Part shown: positions 1 through 9,500 of the stretch, in pieces
How positions within the stretch are numbered: the stretch's first letter is position 1
Layout of the letters: each line of letters begins with the position of its first letter
From: Ectocarpus siliculosus
Lineage: Eukaryota; Sar; Phaeophyceae; Ectocarpales; Ectocarpaceae
Length of the DNA: 13,361 nucleotides
Reading direction: 5' to 3'
NCBI GenBank assembly: GCA_000310025.1
Contig: FN648557.1
Span: 36,949-50,309, forward strand
The notes under the pieces: generated by a model
The model's database searches: none
What the model was told of the DNA's origin: nothing
Seen by the model: the letters and a program-made list of their open reading frames with translations, nothing else
Translations under genes and position numbers: made by a program

Positions 1-168
1 AGGAGGGGGGGGGGGGTATTCTTAGCGGTTAGACCATTGACCACGCGTCCTCGGAGAGGACGGGGCAGCTTTGCTCCCACAGGACCGATCACCGATGGCC
101 AATCGTTCCTTCCTACTTTTGCCAAAGGTGGCTCAAAAATGCCTTCCCTACATCTTCGATCTATCCTA
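1..168 (+). repeat. Long direct repeat, copy A
   Basis: From the poly-G run through CTTAGCGGTTAG, ACCACGCGTCCTC, GATCACCGATGGCCAATCG, GTGGCTCAAAAATG to CTATCCTA, this matches 7541-7713 with scattered differences. It contains a small palindrome around GTCCTCGGAGAGGAC. The motif GGTTAGACC is weakly tRNA-D-arm-like, so a SINE origin is possible but unproven. Confidence 0.9.
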
Positions 169-303
169 CTGGGGGGGGAGGGGGTCGGCGGAACGGAAAC
201 GACACCTACGTACCAACCAACCCGCCCGGAACCGTCATGTTTCTCTTCACCCGTCCCTCACGAGAGCCAACTTCAAATATCGCTTTTGTCCAGAAACGTT
301 GAA

Positions 304-369
304 CACAGCAGCAGCAGCAGCAACAACGACAACAGCAGCAACAGCACCACCACCACCAATAACAACAGC
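304..369 (+). repeat. CAG/CAA/CCA trinucleotide tract
   Basis: Imperfect CAG, CAA and CCA triplets lie directly next to the exon 7 donor. On the transcript they read as GUUGUU, GGUGGU and CUGCUG. Confidence 0.9.
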
Positions 370-373
370 TCAC

Positions 374-523
374 CTCTTCCTCCTCCTTCTGCTTCTTCTT
401 GAGCTCCTCGTGCGCCTCCTTCTCCTTGTCCTTCTTGGTCGCCCACGTCTCCTCCGCGAACTTCTGAGCCTCCTCCAGGGAGTCCGTCACCAAGATCTCG
501 TCGAAGATAGTGCCCGCCGTCAC
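374..523 (-). CDS. CRT: Calreticulin exon 7 (last lectin-domain strand and helix)
   Basis: Encodes residues 334-383: VTAGTIFDEILVTDSLEEAQ, then FAEETW and a Lys/Glu-rich helix ending KKKQKEEEE. This matches the family's GTIFDN/GSLFDN strand and the long C-terminal helix. The acceptor ATCAG|GTG is at 524/523 and the donor GAAGAG|GTGAGC at 374/373. Length is 50 codons, phase 0 at both ends. No acidic tail, HDEL or stop is found between the donor and the left edge, so at least one more exon lies outside. Reading through the donor would give a Trp/Cys-rich run from the TGC/TGG repeats, which is not plausible coding sequence. Confidence 0.93.
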
Positions 524-3500
524 CTGATGATGACATTTTCAACTTTCAGTTTTTTTTATATACAATTGTATGTTCATTTTCTTATAAACGAATGGAAACT
601 TTTTTTTTTGGAACAAATCGGAACATTTGCTTTTGAACAAATCGGAAATTGTTTTCATTGGCCAGGAAGTCCGTCACCAAGATCTCGCCGGAAGATGGTG
701 CCCGCCGTTACTACATGAGGACAGCAGTTCAAATTTCAGTTTTGTGTCTGGCCACATAAATGGGAAATCGTTTTCGCTGTCCGGGGAATCGGTCACCAAC
801 ATCTCCTCGAAGATAGCGCCGGTCGTTACTTGATGACAAATCGATTTTCAGTTTTTTTTCTCAACAAGCGGGAAGATCTCGTCATTGGCCAGGGAGGGGC
901 GGGAGGTTACATCATCAGCGAGATATGACGCGTGACGTCACGGACAGCGATTCCGCTCAAGGAACAGTGAGTCAGGGTCTACCACAGCCAGCACAGCTTC
1001 ATCTTATGCGCCCAGAAGTCTACAATACAGTAGTGGGCCTGTATAGTGCCGGTATGTGCCCAGAGGTTTTACCGGCACTATGCCGGGCCACCGGCACTAT
1101 CTATTCAGAAGATGGATATAGAGGTGTTAGTATAGTAGTGGACACTCGTGTCCTGAGATTTTTACCGGCACTATACCGGAGTGCTGTGGCACTACTCAAC
1201 CGGCACTACACAGAGCCCACCAGTGTACAGAACCGCAGCTCGAACCCTGAGTTCAAGGGCAAACTACAGCAGTACAGGTGTCCCGAGATAGTGCGGCTAT
1301 TTATGTGCCAAGCGATTTCACCCGCACTATTCCATGTGTTAACCGCCTTGAATATTCCATCTGTGCCAAGCGATTTCACCCGCACTATTCGATGCATTAA
1401 CCGTCTTGAATATTCCATCTGCGCCAAGCCATTTCACCCGCACTATTTCGTGACATCTAAACGTAAAAACGCACACGAAACCCACCCATCCCAACCCAGT
1501 ACAGAACCACCACCGCCAAGCCTCACCTGCCACAGCTCGAACCCAACGTGGGTGCAGTCGGTGCACCTCTTCCCCAGCGTCTTGTCCTCCTTGTAGTCCG
1601 GGTTGGGCACCATCGGGTGCTCCCAGGGGCCCTTGTAGTCCGGGTTGGGGATCATCTTGGGCTTCCACTTGCCCTTGTACTCGGGGTTCTTGATCATCGT
1701 CGGCTCCCACTCGCCGTCCTCCTCCTCGTCCCAGTCCTCGGGCTTCTCGGCCTGGATGGATGTAGGTAGATGCGTTGCGGGGGGAGATAAATTAGGCCTT
1801 CAAACATAACACAAACGCATTTTCTTCGTGCGTAAATTAGCGGCGATAGGGTGATGACACACGTATTGAACACAGAAAATATAGGTGTATATTTGTACAT
1901 CATGTATTTTTCGTCGTCCCAGTCCTCGGGCTTCTTTCTCGGCCTGGCGCTCGGTGGCACCGTAGCAGCGGCGATAAATTAGGCTTCAAGCATACAAGCG
2001 AACAAGGCGTGTTTGGGGTGTGCATTTGTATAATAGTTATTTTGGTCGGCCCAGTCCTCGGGCTATTCGGCCTGGACGGTGTAGCAGCGTTGCGGGGACA
2101 AAAACGTTAGGCCTTAAAACATACCACAAACGCAATTTCTTCGTGCGTAGCGGCGATAGGGTGGAGATGACACATGTACTGAAAACATTGTTGTATTTCT
2201 TCGTTTGTTTTTTTTTCGTCGTCCCAGGCGTCGGGCTCTCTCGGCCTGGCGTATGAACAGAACACCGGGTACATAAATTACTTTCACTCACATGTATTCG
2301 AACATAGCGGGGAAAGTACGAACGCCTATGCAATAACCGATAAATCTGTAATCTGCAACGTTTTGGTTGGATCGTGTATTGGCATCGTCGCAAGCGTTGA
2401 TCAGCACTGATTTGTCAGACCCTCAGGCTAGCATTCGTCTTCATCTGCCACACCAACAATAGCAACAACCAACCAGGCCCAACAAGCTACGACCAAGACA
2501 TAAAAACAACACAGTAGAAGAAAATACGAATCAACCGCAAGTGGAGAAGTTGCGTCCATAGCAGTAGGTGGTTGGATCGTGTATTGGCATCGTCGCAGCG
2601 TTGATCAGCACTGATTGTCAGACCCTCAGGCTAGCATTCATCTTCATCTGCCACACCCACAATAGCAACAACCAACCAGGCCCAACAAGCTACGACCAAG
2701 ACATAAAAAACAACACAGTAGAAGAAAATACGAATCAACCGCAAGTGGAGAAAATGCGTCCATAGCAGCAGGTGGTTGGATCGTGTATTGGCATCGTCGC
2801 AGCGTTGATCAGCACTGGTTGTCAGACCCTCAGGCTAGCATTCATCTTCATCTGCCACACCCACCGTATGCAAAAACATTTAACCCACAACAAGCTAGAA
2901 AACGGTGATAAAAAACAATATCGACACAGTTGATTGATACAAACATATGAACGACACGTGGACACTTTGTGCCGAAAGCAGAGCAGGTGGTTGGTTCGTG
3001 TGTATCGGCATCGTAGCAGCGTTGATCAGCACTGACTGTCAGACCCTCAGGCTAGCATTAGTCGTCATTTGCCGGAAAACACACACTGCGCTGTACCGCC
3101 ACTAGGAGCGAGCGCACAATCGTTGTCCTATTATATAGCAACTAGATATAGCAGTTGCCTCAACAGGCGTACAATAGTAGGAAGAAAGCGTTGGCATCGC
3201 AATCAGAGATTGACGCAAATAACAACCTAATTATGTTACAAAACAGCAACAGCAACAGCAGTACCAACAACAGTACCAACGCCAGTCGGATATGGCTCGG
3301 CAGCGACCGGTACAATCAACGGAACAACGACCAAACAACAAAAAATACGAAACGCACGGGGGCGACGCGGAATCCACCATCTCCGACCCTGCGCACCGCA
3401 CACACACACACAGAAAACGAAATCGAGTGCAAGGGACAGCCTTGGTAGACACGTGCAGTTTTCTTCTGTTGCTACGGTTTCTGTCTTTCATCCGGAGAGT

Positions 3501-6500
3501 AGCCAAACCTCTCCCATGCCGCCCCCTCACGGGGGCCCTAGTCAATGACATTTACAATTGGTTTTTGTGCTTTCAACCGCGCTGAGACTGACGTCTTTTC
3601 ATTGGTCAGCCGATAAGCGCGGTCGATGCTAACAACATAGACACACACACAACACACACACACACACCTTCGGGTCCGGGATCTCGGATGGGATGTCATC
3701 GTACCCCTCGGGCTTCACATCCTCCGGGTCGGGAATCTTCTTCTCGTCCACCCAGTCCTCCGGCTTGCTCTGCCCCGGGTCCTTGATCTCCTTGGGGGCC
3801 AAGAAGTCGAACTCGTCCTCGAGGGACCCGGCACGCACGCTCTCCTGGTCGATGAACACCTGTGTGTGTGTGCGTGTTTTTTTTTGGGGGAGTTTTTGAG
3901 TTTCTGCTTTGTTTCCGGAATCGGAACGCGAGATTTAGTATTACTCGTATTTTGTTTTGAAAGTGGGTGAGTTTCGTTGTTCCGAAATCGGCACGCGAGA
4001 TTTAATAGTACTCGTATGTTGTGTTGAGAAAAGTGAGTGAGTTTCACTGTTCCGAAATCGGCAAGCAAGGATCATGAGAAGGATCCTGTTTGCTTCCGAA
4101 ATCAGCACGTGAGGGTTAGTAATTACCGGCAGTAAACCGTTATTTTTTTCTTGTGCATTTGAGAACGTGAGATTTGATTGTTTACGAAATCGGCACGCGA
4201 GGTCTAGTAATTACCGGTCGTATACCGGTATTATTTTGGCGTTTGAGAACTTGAGATTTGATTGTTTCCGTTAGTTATCCTTACCTCGAAGGTGCCATCG
4301 GGCTTGACGTGCAAGGTGTAGAGGTGCGAGGCCTGGTCCTTCTCCATCTTGACGTCCTTCTTGATGAGCAAGTTGCCGTCGTCTCCCTCTCCCTTGGGAG
4401 GGTAGTTGAAGATCACGTGCGTGCGTGCGTTGCTCGTGCCGCACTTGTCGGGCCCGAACATGATCTGATTGACACACCGTCGGCAAAGGGAGAAACACAG
4501 AGTAATACATGTTACCCATGTTCAGAGCTTCAACCAAAAAAACATGGCATGTCATTTAATAACTCCAGTGGCAAGAAACATTAGCACAATTAACAAAGAA
4601 AGAATCAGATCGAGCTCTGCCGATGCGAGTGCCGCACTTGTCGGGACCGAACATGATCTGATCGATTCACCGTCGGCAAAGGGGGGAAATTACAACATGT
4701 CAAGAATGCTCGAGACCATCGACAAAAAAACATGGTACAGTCGGCGGTCCTACTTGTAGCGGTACTCTGAAAAAGTGGAATACCCTGAGTAGCGGCACCA
4801 AATCGCTTGGCACAAGTGCATCTCTCAGCACAATCGCTACTAGGAATAGCGGCACTGCCCGAATAACGGCACCAAAACCTCTTGTCCCTGGGGTTTAGCG
4901 ATTGAGGACCACAGTAGTAACAAACATGAGCAAAACATGAAAAAAAAACAATCAGCTCTGGTGATGGTCGTGCCGAACATGATGTGATTGGAATTTTAAC
5001 CATGTTTGGAGGAAAACATCGTCGTCGGCATCGAGTTCTGGCATATTCATTGCCACTCGCCGAAAGCGGGGAATTGTATCAAAACAAATAAAAGCCAAAC
5101 ACACCAATGACATATGACAACAACAATACGAACAACAACAGGAACAGCCACAGCAGCAGCCACAGCCACAGCAACAGCAACACCTAAACAGCAACGAAAA
5201 TGAGGGCCGTCTTCGCGAGACCTCAAGTTTATTGAGGAAATAGAACCGGGAGGGGGTACGCAGACATAACCCTATTTCTTTTAACATCAACCCCATAACC
5301 CTAACCCCACTTCCCCGATTGCATGGCTTTCTACGTCCAACATGATGACGTCATACGAAGTAGAAAAACCCCGCCAACGCTACCGGAAAATGCACCAAAA
5401 CAACCGAATGCATGCTTTTCTTCAACATGTATCGCGGTGGAAGTGCAGGTAGCCTTCGCTGACGCTATGGATTTATTGCCAACCTATCTTGACACTCTTT
5501 TCTATAGATGGAGATGGATTTGTTGCGCAATTTCAGAAGAAAAAAAAAAACAGCCGCGAGGGCCACTGGAAAATGCACCAAACCATCATCACCTGGTAAG
5601 GTGTGTCTATTCTATTGATAGAGGTGGATTCGTTGTGTCATATATATAAAAAAACGCCACTGGAAAATGCGCCCAAACAACCAATCACCTGGTACGGTGT
5701 GTCTGTTCTTTTAGATCAAAGTGGATTCGTTGTGTCATTTCAACAAACAAACAAAAAAAAACGCTGAAAATGCACCAAAACAACCCCCAATCACCTGGTA
5801 CGGAGTGTCCCCCCCGAACGAGTCCTGGTCCATGTCGCCCGTGAGCTTGATGTACGCGCCCCCGCAGTCCAGCTTCTGCTCATTCTTAATGGACAGCTGC
5901 AGCACCAGGTCCTTCCCCTCGTTGGTAAACGGCTCCGCAAGCTTCGCGGACAAACCGTAAAACCTGGACAAAATGAATGTACAAAAAAAAATGGAAAGGT
6001 TTGCGGGAGGGTGTGTTGTATGGAAGTGGATGAATGCCGTAGTCATTGGTGAACGCCCCCGAAAGCTTCGTCGACATCCCGTAAAACCTGTCGACCAACG
6101 AAAACATGATTGAATCTTTAAGACCTACCTGGAAACGAGCAGGGCGAGCGCGAAACACGAGAAAAATGAGCCTGAGATCAAGGGTGCACCAAGGGTGTGT
6201 GAGCAAAAAAACACCGGGTCATGATGGAAAAGCAGAGGCCTTCCAAGGGGTTTTCGATCAAGCAAACATGTTGGATGAAGCATAAAATCGAGGAACTTTT
6301 TTTTTTTTTCTTGCAGAGGGTTGTTGAGGGATGGTTCTGTCACCGTACCGCCTACCTCCCTGTTCTATTTCCGCATATACTTATTAGTCTCGCGAAGGCG
6401 GCGCGAAAAAAGACCGACCCATGATTGAAACGACGCGTCGCATCAACGGGACACCAAAACACAAGGAAAACACGCGAGGTCCGACAGGTGGGTGCATTGG

Positions 6501-9500
6501 GAAAAAGCCCACACAAGAACAAGCAGCACGACGAAAATGATCCTGGCTGATGCTGCACATGTTGCCGATAGTGGTTAATATTATTATTTCTTCCTGCCGC
6601 GTATTCGGCAGACGTTTCGGCGAAACTAGCGACAGAGCGGTGTCCTAAAATGCATGCTTGCTACTAGTATCGTAGTCGAGAAGCGAAACAGTCACCGGCC
6701 TGAAAAAAAAACAAAATAATCCTACAAAGGCTCATCAGAGATTGCACACATGCGTATTCTCCGTACAAGATGTTGATTCTGTAGCCTACACCAGTGTCTC
6801 CCCTACTGCCCGCGGACGTCCGGATCCCCTCGTTGCTTTGTGGAGCCCCGGTGCCACACAACCAAACATATCTGTATTCTATGCCCAAAACCAGTATCTT
6901 CGAGTCAGTTCCTCATACTCATAGATCAAAGTATGGGATTCATACAGCAGTGGCATAACCTCTTGACCCACAAGGGTTGGTGCGTCCACCTCGTCTTGAT
7001 TTACATTAATAATTTGAGGAATGTACGGTAGATAAACGGATACATGCTTACAATATGCATGCGTCATTTCCCGTAAATAAATTCCGGTTCTGATCATACA
7101 GCAGCATACATATCTCGCCTATTGCTGTCAGACATCAGGACCCCACTTGCCGTCTGCGGACCCCCCGTGCCACACAAGCGAACTACGTCAAGACTTCACA
7201 ACCAACCCTCTTCGACAGCTGTGGTTTCATCTCGAACGACTAATCTGTCTCTGACTCGATGTATATTTCCAATAATTAAATTCTTTCTTCAAAGGCAAAC
7301 AAAGCTCACCTATTGCTCTCGGAGGTCTGGATGCCCTTGTCGTCCGCGGAGCCCCCGTACCACTCGCCGGCCGTCCACCCCCACTCCCCCAGCTCGTCCG
7401 CGGGCTTCCACTTGGTCGGCACCGTCCATCGCTCCCGCCAGCCCTCGTCGTCGAATTTTTCCTGCAAGTAGATCTTTGCTTGCCTGTTGTTGTTGCGGTA
7501 GGGATTCGGTCCCATCATGATGGTGGCACGCCGGGAAAGGGGGAGGGGGGGGCGTACTCTTATGTTTTGCATGCCTTAGCGGTTAGTCCAGTGACCACGC
7601 GTCCTCGAGAGGACGGAGCACTGTTCCCACGGGAACGATCACCGATGGCCAATCGTTCCTTCCTATTTTGTTAAAGGTGGCTCAAAAATGTCCTCCCTAG
7701 TCTGTCTATCCTAACGATATCCCGTCCCGCCTTTCCAAGCCACTTCCTACTCCCCAGTACAGCTACCGTCCTCTCTTCTCTATTCCATGACTCGCGCGGG
7801 GGGAGGGTAGAAAACTTCGACGTTAGAACCGTTCACGCGGGATATGGACGGCTGGAATCTTCTCGCGATAAAAAAAAAAATCCAGAACGCACCGCAAAGA
7901 GGAAGGTGGGGCACGACAAGAAAAAGAAAAAGAAGAAACAAGCCCCTGGTGGCTGTACAAGTAGCACTTTACGCACACTGAAAAGGGTGTAGTACATGTC
8001 TACCACGAAAAATAGGGGGACTGCTGTCGCGTAATAAAACGAAAAGCACACACAACACATAAGTCCACTGGATTCGGCCGCCCCCCCCCCCCTCGGGCAC
8101 CCGGCGGAACCATAGGTTGCATAAGATACCACACCCCCTCGAACGACTTTTCAAAGCTTCTTTACTCCACGACCAAGAGGATGCCGAAGGCAAACGATAC
8201 GTGTTCGGAAAGCTTAAGCTTTCTCTCGACGCGACCGGTTCCAACGCCTCCCGCCATTTTCGGCACCGTCACTGCCTTTCCTGCCGAGCAATCAAGCTTT
8301 GAAAGTCGGTCCATGGGGTGTGAGATCTCATGCAACCTATACATACTCAAAAGTACGAGGGGGACGACTTGATTGTTCCATCTAGCTGAGCCAAGCGCCA
8401 AGCGATTCATTTCACCGGCCTTCAACAGGGCAACCGTGACGTAAGATACCACACCCCCCTGTACCGATTATTAGAGCTTGAGTACTCCACGGTAAGTTAG
8501 ACTTGTGACCACGGGAATCGATCCCGTCAAGTGTTAGACTAGTACGGACAGAAGAAGGTACTAGGCAGAGAGAGCGGAACGGTTTCTAATGTGAAGACGA
8601 CAACAACAACAACAACAACCAACAACTCGACGACGAAGAGGATGCGTACACCCAGCGAGACGTTGTCGGAAAGCTGTCGATGAGACCGTACCCACACCGC
8701 CATTTTCGGCATCGCGACTTGTTATGGTGCGGAGCACCCGAGCGATGAAAATTGGTCCAGGGGGCGTGGTATCTTGTGTAATGTCACCTGTACGGTACAA
8801 ATACCCCCGCTAAATACCGCGGTGTTAGTCTCCATGCACTTTTTGTCCGCACAAACCTCACACACGCGAGCCTGAAAAAAATAACTGCGGTGTGTTCGCC
8901 CGCGTGGTATGCATACAAACACATCACAGCATCCTTGTACTAACGGGTGAGCTTTTGTGCGTCCTCTCACAGAATCAGCTGGGGAGATCGATTGGCAGCA
9001 GCAACGCACCGCCGTTTGTGTGTGTCGAAAATAGGGGACCCCCACGGACCGTTCGGTTGTGTCCGCCCGTGTCAGGTGTCAGGTTGACTAAATAGATACA
9101 TAAAACCGGTGAACTGGCGAACCCCACGCAAACGTCTGAAAACACTCCCGCGCTCGCTCGCGTACAAACTGGCAGATAGCTGGTGCGTTATTTTCGGTGG
9201 ACATAGACCCAACGAGGACGTGTGCGTGGGCACTGCTGTTGTTACAAAAAACCGGTAGAAACATGACCATTTTTTTTTTTTGAAGACCAAATTCATCTCC
9301 CCCACAGGTACGACAGAGACTCCGGTATATGGATAAATTGGCAATGAAATCCTAATCCTTGGCGGGAGCGGAAGCACTGCACCAGCTTTGTTTCTACCGT
9401 TTCCCGAGCAGCATATCTCCGCCGTGGGCGGCAACAGGCTCCGCGAGAAATCTGGGTTTCATTGCGCCGCCGTGTCGCTGCTGTTGTGACAAAACCGCCG

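Larger units (their letters stand above)
1..373 (-). other. Calreticulin intron 7, start only
   Basis: Begins with donor GTGAGC at 373 and runs off the left edge. It holds a CAG/CAA/CCA trinucleotide tract (304-369) directly beside the donor, and one copy of the long direct repeat (1-168) whose partner lies in intron 1. Confidence 0.8.
524..1526 (-). other. Calreticulin intron 6
   Basis: 1003 bp with donor GTGAGG and acceptor ATCAG. It contains three degenerate copies of the exon 7 acceptor side (664-918), foldback motifs around ACCGGCACTAT (1043-1209), a 58-bp tandem repeat (1304-1450), and a deleted copy of the exon 6 donor region near 1218-1262. Confidence 0.88.
1752..3667 (-). other. Calreticulin intron 5
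   Basis: 1916 bp with donor GTGTGT and acceptor ATCCAG. Three degenerate copies of the exon 6 acceptor side (1913-2250) lie nearest exon 6. A 205-bp tandem array (2365-3075) follows, then a CAG/CAA-rich stretch (3239-3285) and CA microsatellites (3398-3413 and 3641-3667). No gene was recognised. Confidence 0.88.
3860..4284 (-). other. Calreticulin intron 4
   Basis: The shortest complete intron, 425 bp, with donor GTAAGG. It is almost entirely made of five imperfect tandem units that begin TTCCGAAATCGGCACGCGAG (plus-strand orientation), and it ends at exon 5 in an ACAC-rich acceptor. Confidence 0.9.
4465..5794 (-). other. Calreticulin intron 3
   Basis: 1330 bp. It contains three further copies of the exon 3 donor-side unit (5385-5713), a CAA/CAG-rich tract (5117-5184), two copies of the exon 4 acceptor side (4625-4692 and 4966-4992) and a cluster of TAGCGGCAC-like motifs (4755-4875). 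No independent gene was seen. Confidence 0.85.
5964..7309 (-). other. Calreticulin intron 2
   Basis: 1346 bp between donor GTGAGC and acceptor TCCAG. It contains two degenerate copies of the exon 2 donor side (7117-7180 and 6801-6865) and one copy of the exon 3 acceptor side (6042-6090). The middle (about 6100-6790) has a T-run at 6298-6310 and otherwise nothing I recognise. Confidence 0.85.

Noticed and set aside
206-373. Read-through of exon 7 into a Trp/Cys-rich tail
   Set aside because: The donor GTGAGC at 373 is good, and the tail comes from GTT/GGT/GCT repeats instead of the acidic tail expected for calreticulin.
71-718. 215-residue plus-strand ORF rich in Thr, Ala and Leu
   Set aside because: It is antisense to calreticulin exon 7 and its junction copy; the Leu and Thr runs come from trinucleotide repeats.
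925-1596. 223-residue plus-strand ORF
   Set aside because: It runs through foldbacks and the 58-bp tandem repeat and antisense to exon 6. It shows no domain and its composition follows the repeats.
5267-5311. Telomere-like ATAACCCTA and CCCTAACCCC
   Set aside because: Only two or three irregular units; too short and too mixed to call an interstitial telomere.
7833-8132. Minus-strand ORF with Phe-rich hydrophobic stretches
   Set aside because: The hydrophobic runs come from A-rich and AAG-rich tracts. It overlaps the inverted-repeat element and has no start context or family features.
8493-8552. Possible tRNA gene
   Set aside because: A T-arm-like hairpin is present, but no acceptor stem, D-arm or anticodon arm could be drawn around it.
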